Source: Methanobacterium veterum (GTDB lineage: Archaea; Methanobacteriota; Methanobacteria; Methanobacteriales; Methanobacteriaceae). Taken from it: 64,000 nucleotides of DNA. The stretch covers positions 349,995 through 413,994 of the forward strand of contig NZ_KN050693.1 of the NCBI RefSeq assembly GCF_000745485.1. Direction: 5' to 3'. Every line of letters starts with the position of its first letter. The stretch's first letter is position 1. Shown piece by piece: positions 26,500 to 37,058 of this stretch. The notes beneath the pieces were generated by a model, which was given only the letters and a program-made list of their open reading frames with translations, had not been told where the DNA came from and did not search any database. A program made the translations under genes and the position numbers.

Positions 26500-27687
26500 T
26501 TATATGGATTTTCTTATTAGAAGGAACAGTGGAACTGAGGCAAGTTGGGCTATCATAGAAAAGATAACCAGATAAAAGATGGAGATATCATATAAAATTC
26601 CCATAGTCAAACTGCCCATAAACCAGAAAGCTCCGAAGATAGTATTAAAAACTCCATAAGCAGTCCCACGCCTTTGAACCGGTGACATTCCTGCAATTGC
26701 TGCCCTCATTATAGATTCTTGCGCCCCAAGACCTATACCCCACAAAGCTATTCCTATCAATGCTGAATAGAAACCTCCTAAAAACACAAGAGGTGCAAAG
26801 AAAGCGGAAAGAACAGCGACAACTATCATAATGGAAAGGCCTATCTTATCAAATAAGCGGCCGAAGACAAGTGCAGCAAGGGCATCTACTCCCATGGCAA
26901 TAGCATAAAATACGGGAGTTAAACTGTCAGATACAATAATCGAGTTTTTGAAATGGAATGCTATGAGCGGAAAATCAACAAAACCTAATGCAATTAGAGC
27001 TACAGCAGCCATGTATATCCAGTAAACATGTTTAAATCCTTTAGTTTCAAGTTTTGGAGTTTTAATTTCCAGTTCATGGGGATTTGGATAAAGAAAACGT
27101 GACACGATCAGCACACTTAAAGCTAAAACTGCAGGTATTATGAGAAATGCAAAACTAGTCTGGTAACTACCATTTAAAAATAAAACCGCCGCAACTATGA
27201 GTGGGCCTATTATAGCTCCTATCTGATCCATTGCCTCATGTAAACCGAATCCCCATCCCTGCCCAACTTCTGAACATGCATGTGAAAGCATTACATCGCG
27301 GGCAGGAGTACGAAAAGCTTTTCCCATTCTCTCTGTAATTAAAAGAACAGCGGCAATTTCCCAGCTCCCTGCAAGTGCAAGGAGCGGTACAGCAAGTAAA
27401 TTTATAAAATATCCTGTGATTGTTATTGCCCAGTATTTGCGGGTTTTATCACTTAGATATCCAGAAACAAGACGCAGGGCGTAACCAATAAATTCTCCAA
27501 AACCTGAGACAAACCCAACTACAACTGCGTTTGCCCCTAACATTGCAAGATAAGGTCCAGTTATACTTCGAGCACCTTCATATGTCATATCTGCAAGAAG
27601 GCTCACTATACCTAATAAAATAATGAATTTTAGAGCATGACCCCTTAAATTGTTTCTATCTTCAACTGGTGTTGACCCATTATTCAT
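26500..27687 (-). CDS. Major facilitator superfamily transporter
   Basis: 395 residues with twelve hydrophobic segments. The motif A-like loop GYLSDKTRKYWAI lies after helix 2, and a second copy, GRLFDKIGLSIM, lies after helix 8, as in MFS drug and sugar efflux proteins. The substrate is unknown. The ATG at 27687 is taken over the preceding TTG. No strong ribosome binding site is seen, so it may be leaderless. Monocistronic. Confidence 0.85.
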   Translation of the reverse strand: MNNGSTPVEDRNNLRGHALKFIILLGIVSLLADMTYEGARSITGPYLAMLGANAVVVGFVSGFGEFIGYALRLVSGYLSDKTRKYWAITITGYFINLLAVPLLALAGSWEIAAVLLITERMGKAFRTPARDVMLSHACSEVGQGWGFGLHEAMDQIGAIIGPLIVAAVLFLNGSYQTSFAFLIIPAVLALSVLIVSRFLYPNPHELEIKTPKLETKGFKHVYWIYMAAVALIALGFVDFPLIAFHFKNSIIVSDSLTPVFYAIAMGVDALAALVFGRLFDKIGLSIMIVVAVLSAFFAPLVFLGGFYSALIGIALWGIGLGAQESIMRAAIAGMSPVQRRGTAYGVFNTIFGAFWFMGSLTMGILYDISIFYLVIFSMIAQLASVPLFLLIRKSI

Positions 27688-27879
27688 CAATGTTTTATTT
27701 TGCAGTTTATTTTATAAGAATATTAAGTAGATACTCCTCAAAATGAGTGCAAAGTCTTATATTTGAGCACTTTTATATAAAGTTAGCATTCCTCATATTT
27801 TGTAATTTTCATTAAATTAATGGGGGTACCTGTTGATGAATTTGATTATAATTTTAGAAAATAAAGAAAAGGAAAATAT

Positions 27880-30429
27880 CTAGTATTTTCCAGTTTTAAA
27901 TTTGAAAGTGTACACTGTTGCTAACGTGTTGCTTGCACTGTCTTTTACTGCTGATGCTGGAATGTAAACTGTGTAATAGGAATAGCTAAGTCTTTTGCTA
28001 TTGGTTTTAATGTAGAGTGTGTTTCCTGAAATTGTTTTGCTGATTTTTACTGCATGTCCATACTTATCTTTAACTGTGATTTTGGACCAGTTACTGCTTA
28101 TTTTAATGCTTTCACTGAATTTAACTGAAATTTTACTTGTTCTTGAAATTCCAGTAGTGCCTCTTTTTGGTGAAGTTGAAGTTATTTTAGGTGCTGTTTT
28201 ATCAATAGTGTAAGTCTGTGTGTAGATTGGCGATTTGTTTCCTGCTTTATCCACTGCTATAAACTTCAAAGTAGTTGTAGATGTAACGCTTAATGGTCCT
28301 GTGTACTTGGTGCTTGAAGTAGTTGGTGTAGTCCCATTTTTAGTGTAGTAAATAGTTCCAGGTTCGCTCATTGAAATTATAATGTTCTTATTAGTATTGT
28401 ATAGTCCTCCTTTGAGGTTAACACTTGCTGTAGGGGTAGTAGTGTCAATAGTGTAATTTTCAGTGTAAATTGGAGAGGTGTTACCTGCTTTATCTACTGC
28501 AATAAATTTCAACGTGGTTGTACCAGTAATGCTTATTGGTTCTGTATACTGAATACTGGCTGTAGTTGGTGCAGTTCCATTTTTAGTGTAGTAAATGATT
28601 CCGGATTCACTCATGGTTAATGTAATGTTTTTAGTAGTGTTGTATAACCTGCCCTTAATATTGGCATTTGCAGTAGGGGTTGTTTTATCAATAGTGTAAG
28701 TCTGTGTGTAGATTGGCGATTTGTTTCCTGCTTTATCCACTGCTATAAACTTCAAAGTAGTTGTAGATGTAACGCTTAATGGTCCTGTGTACTTGGTGCT
28801 TGAAGTAGTTGGTGTAGTCCCATTTTTAGTGTAGTAAATAGTTCCAGGTTCGCTTATGTATAATGTAATTTTTTTACTGGAATTGTATATTCCTCCTGTT
28901 GCATCAGCGATAGCTGTAGGTGGAATCGTATCTATAATATATTCTTGAGTATATACCTGTGAAGAGATCCCAAATTGATTTACTACAAAGTATTTTAGAG
29001 TTTTAGAAGTTGTTATGTTAATTGGACCTGTATATTTGGCACTACTTGTAGATGGTATGGTCCCATTGGTAGTGTAGTATATAGTTCCCACTTGATTTGA
29101 AGTGAGAGTAACAGTCTTTGAAGTGTTATAAATTTCGCCTTTAATATTTGCAGAAACTATCAAATCTTCAATAGCATAAAATGTACCGCCTTCGCTTCCG
29201 AAGTAGAGTGTTCCATCTTTTGCAATAGCTGGGGATGAATCTATTGAAAAGTCAGTGTGATATAACCACTTGAACGTACCGTTAGGATTAAGGGCGTATA
29301 AAATACCATTAGGCATTGCACCATCATCTGCAACATATATAGTCCCGTCTGCCCCTATGGTTGGGGAAGGATCTAGAGGTCCTTGAGTAGTGTAATTCCA
29401 TTTTTGTGTTCCATTACTGTCTAAAGCATACAAAACACCATATGGTTCATAAGTGATTGAGTTATGGTAAGTAACTCCCACATAGATGGTTCCATTGCTA
29501 CTAATTGCAGATGGTGAATTTATCATGCCATTAAATGATTTACTCCATTTTTTGGCTCCATTAGAATTGATAGCATATAAAACTGCATAGTTTGTATCAG
29601 TATCATAGTCATAATGTTGACTTGTAATATATATTGTTCCATCTGATCCAATAGTTGGAGATGAATACTCTAGGTTAACGTTTGTAATGCTGTATACCCA
29701 TTTTTTTGTACCGTTGGGGTTGATTGCATACAAGTAACCATAATCTATATCATTATATGCATCATAATACCCACTTCCAATATATATTATTCCATTCAAC
29801 CCTATAGCTGGGGAGGATTCTATACCTCCGTTAGTTTCATAGCTCCATTTTTTGGTTCCATTGGGATTGATAGCATATAAAAAACCAGTGATTGTGTCAG
29901 TATCAGAATCATAGTTCTGTCCTCCAATGTAAATGGTTCCATCATTCCCAATAGTTGGAGATGAACTTTCTATACTGGAGTTTGTTATAGCATATGCCCA
30001 TTTTTTGGTTCCATTAGGGTTTAATGCGTATAAAATACCTCCTGATTCATAAGTAGTTTCATTATAGTAATTAGACCCGATGTAGATAGTCCCATCGGCA
30101 CCGATGGCCGGAGATGAGTGGGTATTAATAGTATCATTATGCCATTTAACTGTGCCGTTAGGATTCAAAGCATATAGGCCAGTGTATCCTCCAATGTAGA
30201 TTGTTCCATCACTACCCGTAACTGGAGAAAATAGATAATCATTTGTTAAGTTATTGATCCACTTTGTAGTATTGGTCGATGGCCCATTATATTGTGATTG
30301 GCCGGTGTTCTGAGTATCGTGCTGATATTTTGGTTGTGAACTATTAGTTAGGCTTGTTGCTGATGCTGTGCTGCAAATTACTACTGAAAAACTAAGTGCT
30401 AATATTAAAAATATTACTTGTTTTTTCAT
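27880..30429 (-). CDS. Secreted repeat protein: PQQ-like propeller, chitobiase-like repeats, Ig-like C-terminus
   Basis: The signal peptide MKKQVIFLILALSFSVVICS favours the ATG at 30429, with GGATGTG before it; an ATG ten codons upstream is possible. Residues about 45-420 hold eight or nine repeats of the type GTIYIG...LYALNPNGTKKW, a PQQ-like beta-propeller. About 430-740 hold four repeats of the type IYYTKNGT.PTTSSTKYTGP with DKAGN...PIYTQ.YTID, like the C-terminal chitobiase domain. The last 100 residues are a bacterial Ig-like domain (ITSTSPKRGTTGISRTSKISVKFS). It is probably a surface or cell-wall protein. No LPxTG-like sorting tail is visible, although a sortase gene lies just upstream. 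Confidence 0.85.
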   Translation of the reverse strand: MKKQVIFLILALSFSVVICSTASATSLTNSSQPKYQHDTQNTGQSQYNGPSTNTTKWINNLTNDYLFSPVTGSDGTIYIGGYTGLYALNPNGTVKWHNDTINTHSSPAIGADGTIYIGSNYYNETTYESGGILYALNPNGTKKWAYAITNSSIESSSPTIGNDGTIYIGGQNYDSDTDTITGFLYAINPNGTKKWSYETNGGIESSPAIGLNGIIYIGSGYYDAYNDIDYGYLYAINPNGTKKWVYSITNVNLEYSSPTIGSDGTIYITSQHYDYDTDTNYAVLYAINSNGAKKWSKSFNGMINSPSAISSNGTIYVGVTYHNSITYEPYGVLYALDSNGTQKWNYTTQGPLDPSPTIGADGTIYVADDGAMPNGILYALNPNGTFKWLYHTDFSIDSSPAIAKDGTLYFGSEGGTFYAIEDLIVSANIKGEIYNTSKTVTLTSNQVGTIYYTTNGTIPSTSSAKYTGPINITTSKTLKYFVVNQFGISSQVYTQEYIIDTIPPTAIADATGGIYNSSKKITLYISEPGTIYYTKNGTTPTTSSTKYTGPLSVTSTTTLKFIAVDKAGNKSPIYTQTYTIDKTTPTANANIKGRLYNTTKNITLTMSESGIIYYTKNGTAPTTASIQYTEPISITGTTTLKFIAVDKAGNTSPIYTENYTIDTTTPTASVNLKGGLYNTNKNIIISMSEPGTIYYTKNGTTPTTSSTKYTGPLSVTSTTTLKFIAVDKAGNKSPIYTQTYTIDKTAPKITSTSPKRGTTGISRTSKISVKFSESIKISSNWSKITVKDKYGHAVKISKTISGNTLYIKTNSKRLSYSYYTVYIPASAVKDSASNTLATVYTFKFKTGKY
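28195..28854. repeat. Two identical 174-bp copies inside the secreted repeat protein gene
   Basis: Bases 28195-28368 and 28681-28854 are identical over 174 bp, offset by 486 bp, while the other repeat units are diverged. They encode one chitobiase-like repeat each. Perfect identity at the DNA level points to recent duplication or gene conversion. Confidence 0.85.
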
Positions 30430-30516
30430 TCTCTTTTTCACATCCTTACATTTTTTCATTTAAAATAAATGATTTTAATTAATTAACTATTGCTTGAAAT
30501 TTAAGAAAAATAATAT

Positions 30517-31263
30517 TTAATTTGCCAGAATGGTAGTTGATACTAATTTACAATGTGTAATGAATGCTGCTTCAGATTTTCCTGGAGGATAACATGTAAT
30601 TAATAGTAATTTTGCATCTCCACTTTGGGCAAATGTTAATGGTTTCTTTTTGTAGTTCCATCGAATATCGTTACCATTTGAGGTAACGATATATACATAT
30701 TTTCTATGGAGCAAATAATCAGTTATTATTACTTCATCTCCAGCTTCAAGAGAGCCTAGTTTACTAAATAGCCCGGAATATTTTGTTCTATGACTTAAAA
30801 GCCCACATTCTCCGCTTTGCCCTGGATTAACACTTTGAGAATAATGGTACACAGTATTATAGCCGTTTACAGTATTAGAACGAATTTTTCCAGTTATTCT
30901 CATTTTTGGAATCATCAATATGTATCGATTTCCCGGGATTTTAGTTATCTGATTTGATTCATTGGTGGAATTTATATCTATGGAGGTTTGACTGATATTT
31001 GCCGCATTATTTATGTTAATATTTAAAATAGTAGTTAGATTGTTATTTAACTCAGTTAGAGTATTATTTGGATTTACAGTCAATGAATTAATTAAATTAT
31101 TATTTAGGATATTAGATAAGTCCTTATTTTCTTGAGGATTTGATAATGCATCACTTGAATTAGATGCATGACTTTCTTCAAAATTAAATACAATAATGGC
31201 TGAAAGAACTAAAACACATGCTAATACAATAATTAAAGGTAAAATTTTATTTTTTAACATCAA
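30517..31263 (-). CDS. Sortase
   Basis: 248 residues with an N-terminal membrane anchor (about 8-26), a linker rich in Asn and Thr, and a C-terminal sortase barrel. The catalytic His is in [15 protein letters not shown] and the catalytic Cys in [10 protein letters not shown]. Sortases join surface proteins to the envelope or to each other by transpeptidation outside the membrane. The third catalytic residue, an Arg usually 8-15 residues after the Cys, is not seen: no Arg follows the Cys at all. The secreted repeat protein gene lies 57 bp downstream on the same strand and is a plausible partner. Confidence 0.8.
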   Translation of the reverse strand: MMLKNKILPLIIVLACVLVLSAIIVFNFEESHASNSSDALSNPQENKDLSNILNNNLINSLTVNPNNTLTELNNNLTTILNININNAANISQTSIDINSTNESNQITKIPGNRYILMIPKMRITGKIRSNTVNGYNTVYHYSQSVNPGQSGECGLLSHRTKYSGLFSKLGSLEAGDEVIITDYLLHRKYVYIVTSNGNDIRWNYKKKPLTFAQSGDAKLLLITCYPPGKSEAAFITHCKLVSTTILAN

Positions 31264-31841
31264 ATCACCATTTTGAATGCATTATTTTATTTATTTAAGT
31301 AATAAACATATTATTTGGAAAAATAGAATCAGAATAATATTTTATTTTTATATTTAAATCCTATTTGGTGTTTTTTTACTTATATTACATATTATATTTC
31401 AAATATTAACTATGAAATTATTATTAAATATTACTCTTGTAATTAAATCATAATTTAAAGTTTTCTATTTTTATTATATTTATTTAGGGTATTTTTTACA
31501 TTTGTGACGATAATTAATTGGTTTATATCTATAAAATAGCATTATTTGGTTTAAATATGATTAATAACTGATAAAAGAGACAGTTTAACGATTATAATTT
31601 TATATATTCTCAAAAATAGGAAATATAATTTAAAAATGATTTATTTGATAAATGGAACTCAAAAATTTTTATAACTTTAACTGGATATAATTTCGTTAGC
31701 AAAACTATTTTTAGCCAGCGAGATCACTATATATTTAAAATAAACTAATGAAATATTGAAAAAAGTTGTTAAATTAAAGACTGTAATCACTTAGCTTTAA
31801 ATTTATTAGATAAAATAAGTCTTAAGTTTGATAAATAAATT
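31264..31841. other. AT-rich intergenic stretch
   Basis: No gene, RNA or repeat recognised. TATA-like TTTATATCTATAAAA near 31521 may be a promoter without an evident gene. Confidence 0.4.
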
Positions 31842-32147
31842 TTACAGTTCAATGCAGCAGTATGAATTCTTAATAACAGGCTCTTTGCCGTAATGATGTC
31901 CAATAGCAAAGTATTCGTCAGTGACTGCCACGTTTTTTATTTTAGAGGCTTTAAATAACTTCCAGCCAACAGGTTTGCCTGATTTACTTTCTCCTTTTAC
32001 CTGAAAAGCTCTTAAAACTTCATTGCCTACTTTACTTTCGCCGTAACAGTACGGTTCAGCTACACGAGTACTGTCTTCGTAGTTGAACTGGATCATTTTT
32101 TTGGACTGTATTGCAGAACAGATCACATTTTTAATATCATTTTGCAT
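31842..32147 (-). CDS. WYL-like domain protein (101 aa)
   Basis: A single small domain. The pattern IQSKKMIQFNYEDSTRVAEPYCYGESKVGNEVLRAFQVKGESKSG in pieces matches the WYL ligand-binding fold, which binds nucleic acid or nucleotide ligands in bacterial regulators. No DNA-binding domain is attached. It lies 88 bp downstream of xerA on the same strand. Function unknown. Confidence 0.6.
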   Translation of the reverse strand: MQNDIKNVICSAIQSKKMIQFNYEDSTRVAEPYCYGESKVGNEVLRAFQVKGESKSGKPVGWKLFKASKIKNVAVTDEYFAIGHHYGKEPVIKNSYCCIEL

Positions 32148-32235
32148 GATATTATTATGATAAAAAGGAGTATTTGACCATTATGAAAATTAGATAATTA
32201 TAACATTAAAAATAAAATTAGCTTTAAATCTAAAA

Positions 32236-33216
32236 TTAATCGCCATGAACAGACTTAGCTTTATCATAAGCATTTTTAAGTGTGTGCATATCAACACTGG
32301 TGTAAATCTGGGTAGTACTCAAGTTGGCGTGTCCTAAAAGCTGCTGAATTGCTCTAATATCAACACCATTCTTTAAAAGGTGGGTTGCAAAGGAGTGCCT
32401 TAAAATGTGGGGAGTTACCTTTTTCTTAATCCCTGCAGCTTTAGCATGGTCTTTAATCATCATCTGGATATATCTAGGAGTTAAATGATTTCCAGACCTG
32501 TTTACAAAAAGAAATGGGCTGTCGTCGTCTTTTTTCTCGATATATTCTTCAATTAATGTTTTTGTCCTGCCGTCAAAAAGTACAATTCTGTCTTTTTCCC
32601 CTTTTCCACGGATCCTTATTGTCCTTTCTGTAAGATCAACATTATCTGTATGTAAATATACCAGCTCTGAAACTCTAAGTCCTGATGAATAAAGTAAAGC
32701 TAAAATAACTTTATTTCTGAGATTCCTAAGTTGGGCATGTTTAGTTATGTTTTCACCTGCTTTATCATAGGCATGTATCAGGTTTTTCACTTCCTGTTCA
32801 TTTAAATGTTTAGGGAGTGATTTAGTCCGTTTAGGTGTTTTAATTTCATTTAAAATGTGAATACCGCCGAATTCAAAGAACTTTTTCACCACTACGGTTA
32901 CAAGGTATATGTAGTTCTGTGAAACGTTTTTGTCACGCTTCAGGTGGGTTATATATTTTTTAAATGCCCTTAAAACCCTTCGATCATCAGTGAGGTTCTT
33001 TTCTGCAAGTAAAAAATTATAAAAATTAATAACGATTGATTTGTATGTTTTGATGGTATTTCTAGAATAGTTTCTTATCTCCATCTCAATGAGATAATCT
33101 TCTATCATTTCGGGAAAATCATAACGTTCTAAAATAGATTCATCTATGTCATAGCCGTGTGCTTCAGAAACAACTTCGCCCCCGTTTCTTCTCATGTGAT
33201 TAGAATATGGATTCAT
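32236..33216 (-). CDS. xerA: Tyrosine recombinase XerA
   Basis: XerA resolves chromosome dimers at dif sites in archaea. The N-terminal SAM-like core-binding domain is at about 35-125. The catalytic set is complete: Arg181 (SGLRVSEL), Lys205 or Lys208 (RGKGEKDR), His270 and Arg273 ([12 protein letters not shown]), His296 ([11 protein letters not shown]) and Tyr305. At 326 residues it is slightly long, with about 30 extra N-terminal residues, so the true start could be further in. It is encoded next to the LonB-like ATPase and dnaG in the same direction. It is not part of the mobile element. Confidence 0.92.
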   Translation of the reverse strand: MNPYSNHMRRNGGEVVSEAHGYDIDESILERYDFPEMIEDYLIEMEIRNYSRNTIKTYKSIVINFYNFLLAEKNLTDDRRVLRAFKKYITHLKRDKNVSQNYIYLVTVVVKKFFEFGGIHILNEIKTPKRTKSLPKHLNEQEVKNLIHAYDKAGENITKHAQLRNLRNKVILALLYSSGLRVSELVYLHTDNVDLTERTIRIRGKGEKDRIVLFDGRTKTLIEEYIEKKDDDSPFLFVNRSGNHLTPRYIQMMIKDHAKAAGIKKKVTPHILRHSFATHLLKNGVDIRAIQQLLGHANLSTTQIYTSVDMHTLKNAYDKAKSVHGD

Positions 33217-33297
33217 GGTATCAGCTATGACATGTTTATTTAATTGAAATTAGATAATAGCGTATTTTGGTTTAGGGGTTATACTACATAAGTTTTA

Positions 33298-34809
33298 CTA
33301 CATATAACTCCTGTCCACATTCTCATTTGGTCTGTATCCTTTTCCATTTCCCATGCTCTGAGAACTGGACAGATCTTTTTGAATAGCATTTTCAAAGGAA
33401 TTATACCTTTTAAGAATTTGATCTTCGATTGAAATTGCGTTATTTACGGCAAAGTTCATATGTTTTTCAATTATAAGATCTGCACCTTCCATTACAGCCA
33501 TATCACCTGCCATTTTAACAACACCACCAAGATCTCTTAATCTAAGAGTTAAAGAGTCTTTTTGCTCATCAATAACATTTGCCCTTTTCCTGGCTTCGTC
33601 AATTAAAATATTAACAGCCCCTTTTGATGCATGGGGTATTTTACCGTCCATTTCAATTTCCTGAGCTACAAACTGTGCAAGTTTTGCAACATTTTCTTCA
33701 GTATCTGGCATCGTTGTCTTCATAAGGATTTCATAACCTTCTCCCTGTATTCTTGAACGTAACGGTGGCAGGATGTACTGTATATCTCGTATATTGCATG
33801 CTCCAACAAAAATAAAGTCGCATGGAACATTTTCAACTTTAACTGAACTTCCAGCACTTTGCGGATTCCTTCCTATAATTGGGAATACTTTGTCCTGCAT
33901 AGCGCTTAATATATAACGCTGTAATCTTGCAATATGAACTATTTCATCTATAAAAAGAACGCCTTCATGGGCTTCATGGATGGCGCCAGGTACGACTCTT
34001 TCATAGGGTTGTGTCCCTAAATCTGGATGTCCCCCATAAGGGTCATGCCTGACATCACCTAAAAGTTCAGTTTCACTTGCTCCCGTTGCCTGAACAAATA
34101 ATTTTCTTTTAAGTGGAACTATAACATTTTTTGGTTTTTCATCCACAAGTTCACGCCGTTTTTCAAGGGCATGCTGGTCAAGTATCTTAATTTGGTCCCC
34201 ATCAATTCTTTCATAGATTACAACTTCTTCTTTTCCATTTTTAACTCGGGTTGTTGTAACTCTATCTTGGGGTATGCTTATAGGGCCGCTGTTCATCTCA
34301 AACATTCCGAGGAGATCACCTAAGTGTTTTCTTCGGGCATTGATATGTGAAAATTTATCTCCACCACATTCTGGGCATATACTTTGATATGCGCTGTTGA
34401 AACTTCCACAGTGGATGCATCTAAACCCTAGTCTTTCCGCAACTGCATCTGGGACTTCAGCAGGATCTACAACATCTCCTTCTGCTTTTTGTAGATCTAT
34501 TCTTTCATTTTCCCGTTCTTTACGCGTTTTGAGTTCAACAAAAGGCCTTTCGGGTCTTTCAGGGTTGTGTACAACGGTTACTTCTTCATTAGGTTTGGTT
34601 AAATGAAAAGAAATTGCCTGGGCTATCAATGATTTTCCAATTCCTGGAGGTCCCACAAGCAGCAGGTTTCTCCGTTGCTTCGCAGCAATTTTTACAAATT
34701 TTATAATATCATCGTGCCCGATAACTCTATTTAAGGGGTCTTTTGGTATTAAAATGTCTTTTGTAGTTTCTATATCTCCTAAAAACTCTTTTTTCATGTT
34801 AACATACAT
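33298..34809 (-). CDS. LonB-like AAA+ ATPase with zinc ribbon, no protease domain
   Basis: 503 residues. Walker A LLVGPPGIGKS is at 50-60 and Walker B GVLFIDEI lies in the second half of the ATPase. Sensor and lid segments (LPPLRSRIQGEGYEI, LTLRLRDLGGVV) follow the archaeal LonB pattern. Between Walker A and B sits a zinc ribbon, CIHCGSFNSAYQSICPEC (about 137-154). Archaeal LonB has a membrane insertion and a C-terminal Ser-Lys protease domain; neither is visible here and the protein ends after the lid. It is probably an unfoldase or remodelling ATPase. The partner is unknown. Confidence 0.8.
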   Translation of the reverse strand: MYVNMKKEFLGDIETTKDILIPKDPLNRVIGHDDIIKFVKIAAKQRRNLLLVGPPGIGKSLIAQAISFHLTKPNEEVTVVHNPERPERPFVELKTRKERENERIDLQKAEGDVVDPAEVPDAVAERLGFRCIHCGSFNSAYQSICPECGGDKFSHINARRKHLGDLLGMFEMNSGPISIPQDRVTTTRVKNGKEEVVIYERIDGDQIKILDQHALEKRRELVDEKPKNVIVPLKRKLFVQATGASETELLGDVRHDPYGGHPDLGTQPYERVVPGAIHEAHEGVLFIDEIVHIARLQRYILSAMQDKVFPIIGRNPQSAGSSVKVENVPCDFIFVGACNIRDIQYILPPLRSRIQGEGYEILMKTTMPDTEENVAKLAQFVAQEIEMDGKIPHASKGAVNILIDEARKRANVIDEQKDSLTLRLRDLGGVVKMAGDMAVMEGADLIIEKHMNFAVNNAISIEDQILKRYNSFENAIQKDLSSSQSMGNGKGYRPNENVDRSYM

Positions 34810-34927
34810 AATAAATACCCCTGGAATGTGGATTGGGGGATGTTAATTAAATAACTATCCCATGTGGTGCTTAAATTAATGGATTATTAAATAAAAGGGT
34901 TTCCACCCGAAAGTGGAAATTAAAAAA

Positions 34928-36088
34928 TTATCTTGTTATAACTTTAATTGGACTTGGTTTTTTAACCACATCGCTCATTCTGACCGCTACGACGTGTTTA
35001 AGCCCTTTTTCCTTTGCAATGTCTATTAATCTCTGACTTATAACACCGTCAAATACTACTGCATATGTATTATTTTCGATGTTTTTAAGTTCATCATAGA
35101 GATTTTCAACTTTAACTTCTTTTAAGATGTTTAAAGCGTCATCAAAGATCTCTGCATTACCTGAACCTTCCAGGTCTTTTAATACATTTCGAAGAACGGT
35201 GATTTTATCTTCAGCTTTATCTTTTTCTTTTTCTTCTATTTTTTCAACTTTAACTCCAAGATCATGATACATCTGTTCAACAGGTACTTTGTCCCTTAAA
35301 GCTACCATTACTTCGTCCTTTTCAAGATCTTCAACTTCTTTTCCTCTTGGAGCTCTGGTGACATAATCTACTTCGCCAACCTGTAATAATTCTTTTAGTA
35401 TAAGTTCTCCGCCTCTGTCTCCATCGACAAATGCAGTTACAGTTTTATTTTTAGTTAATTCTGCAACAGTTTTGGGTACACTTACTCCTTCTACTGCTAT
35501 TGCATTTTTTACTCCATATTTGAGGAGGTTCAGGACATCTGCTCTTCCTTCAACTACCAGGATAGCGTCTGAAGTAGAGACGTTAGGTCCTGCAGGAAGC
35601 CTTTCATCACCAAATTCAGTTATTTCATGAATTCTCATGGCTTCTTTTACTTCTTCTATCATTTTAAGGCTTTCAGGAGTCACTTCTTCCATCATGCCTT
35701 TGTATAATTCTTTTGCTCTGTCAACAACTTTCCTTCTTTTAACAGCCCTTACATCTTCAACTTTAGAAACCTGTATGTAAGCTTCGCAAGGCCCTACACG
35801 ATTGATTGTTTCAAGTGATGCTGCAAGAATTGCAGTTTCAACTCTATCTAGGCTTGAAGGGATTACTATTTCTCCTTTTGAGCGTCCTCCCCTTGAATTG
35901 ATGTTGACTTTAATTCGCCCTATACGTCCTGTTTTTTGTAATTCTCTTAAATCAAGGTCATTGCTTAAAAGCCCTTCTGTCTGTCCAAAGATCGCACCGA
36001 CGACGTCCGGCTTTTCTACAATTCCGTTAGCGTTAATTTGAGCGTGAATGAGGTATTTAGTTGTACTTATTTCTTCTCCTTTTCCCAT
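34928..36088 (-). CDS. dnaG: Archaeal DnaG-like primase
   Basis: 386 residues with a central Toprim domain (ILVVEGRADVLNLLKYG and FVDGDRGGE as the acidic motifs) after the archaeal N-terminal domain (GRIGRIKVNINSRGGRSKGEI). Archaeal DnaG binds the RNA exosome and has weak primase activity. It starts after AAAGGAGGCCC. It is followed downstream by the LonB-like gene and preceded by a second small Toprim protein gene, all minus-strand. Confidence 0.95.
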   Translation of the reverse strand: MGKGEEISTTKYLIHAQINANGIVEKPDVVGAIFGQTEGLLSNDLDLRELQKTGRIGRIKVNINSRGGRSKGEIVIPSSLDRVETAILAASLETINRVGPCEAYIQVSKVEDVRAVKRRKVVDRAKELYKGMMEEVTPESLKMIEEVKEAMRIHEITEFGDERLPAGPNVSTSDAILVVEGRADVLNLLKYGVKNAIAVEGVSVPKTVAELTKNKTVTAFVDGDRGGELILKELLQVGEVDYVTRAPRGKEVEDLEKDEVMVALRDKVPVEQMYHDLGVKVEKIEEKEKDKAEDKITVLRNVLKDLEGSGNAEIFDDALNILKEVKVENLYDELKNIENNTYAVVFDGVISQRLIDIAKEKGLKHVVAVRMSDVVKKPSPIKVITR

Positions 36089-36186
36089 AATGGGCCTCCT
36101 TTATTATTGTAATTATAGATACATTTGAATCGATTAAGATCATTAAGGGTGGGCTTTCCATTTCGGCGGAAATCCCTTGATAATAA

Positions 36187-36594
36187 TTATAGGTAATTAC
36201 CATAAGGATTTATTTCTAATTCTAATTGTTTCATATGTTTTGGAAGACTTTCTATATCTTTAATATATCTTCGCGTGATTTTTATAATATTTTTTCTAAT
36301 ATTAAGATCAGGATGAGAGCCAAGGCTCTGTATATCTTCTGACAGTTTTTTTGCAAGTATATCTCCCTTTTTATCAAAATCTGTCAGTATAATGACTTTT
36401 GAAGATGTCTTGGCGGCTATTTCTGCAATTTCAAAGAGTTTAAGACCAGAACCTGAAACTTTGATGATATTACCAGTAATACCTAACTCTCTTAAAGCCT
36501 CTTCGTCTTTCTTACCCTCGATAAGAATTGGCATTCCTTGTTCTACGCAGGATGATAGCTCTTCAACAATGCGAGATAATCTTCTAAAACTCAT
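36187..36594 (-). CDS. Small Toprim domain protein (UPF0292-like)
   Basis: 135 residues forming one Toprim domain: the glutamate of [16 protein letters not shown] and the D-x-D of [18 protein letters not shown] are visible. Such stand-alone Toprim proteins resemble ribonuclease M5. No activity is established. It lies about 100 bp upstream of dnaG on the same strand, a neighbourhood that suggests an RNA or DNA metabolism role. Confidence 0.85.
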   Translation of the reverse strand: MSFRRLSRIVEELSSCVEQGMPILIEGKKDEEALRELGITGNIIKVSGSGLKLFEIAEIAAKTSSKVIILTDFDKKGDILAKKLSEDIQSLGSHPDLNIRKNIIKITRRYIKDIESLPKHMKQLELEINPYGNYL

Positions 36595-36884
36595 GGTAAG
36601 CCCTTTTTATGAAATGTCTAAATAGTATCTATGAGATTATATAGTCTATCTTATATAAATAATTGAACATTCAAAACAAGTATTAATTATAAATAATTAA
36701 ACCATTTAATACATTTTATTATTAAGTTTAAGTCCTGATCTATATCAAATGATCGGCTAGTAGACTATTTAAATCAGAATTATGTAAATAATATAGTTTT
36801 TCGTTTAAAACTTTGATATAAATGTAAAGTTTTAAATGATATTGTAGAAATATGATTTATTAACTACCAAACTTGGAGGTTGAC

Positions 36885-37050
36885 AAAATTCAGAATGAAT
36901 TTTGGAACCCCAAAAACAAAGTTTTTTGGAGGTTGAAGAAAATCTTTTTCGAGATTTTTGAAACCCCAAATTTTCTAACAAAAATTTGGAGGTTGAAAGA
37001 AATGCATAGCATTTCTTGAACCTCAAAAATATTAAAAATATTTTTGGAGG
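36885..37050. repeat. Hairpin-module chain in the leader of the DUF211 gene
   Basis: Six palindromes follow one another. Linkers alternate between GGAGGTTGA and GAACC(C/T)C, so neighbouring modules can also pair. The best is 36989-37024: GAGGTT and AAAGAAATGC pair with GCATTTCTT and AACCTC. The last, 37021-37050, pairs CCTCAAAAATATT with AATATTTTTGGAGG, which buries the ribosome binding site of the DUF211 gene. Confidence 0.7.
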
Positions 37051-37058
37051 ATATTAAA

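Noticed and set aside
32236..33216. XerA as integrase of another mobile element
   Set aside because: Complete catalytic set, housekeeping neighbours and no element-like genes around it fit the chromosomal resolvase.
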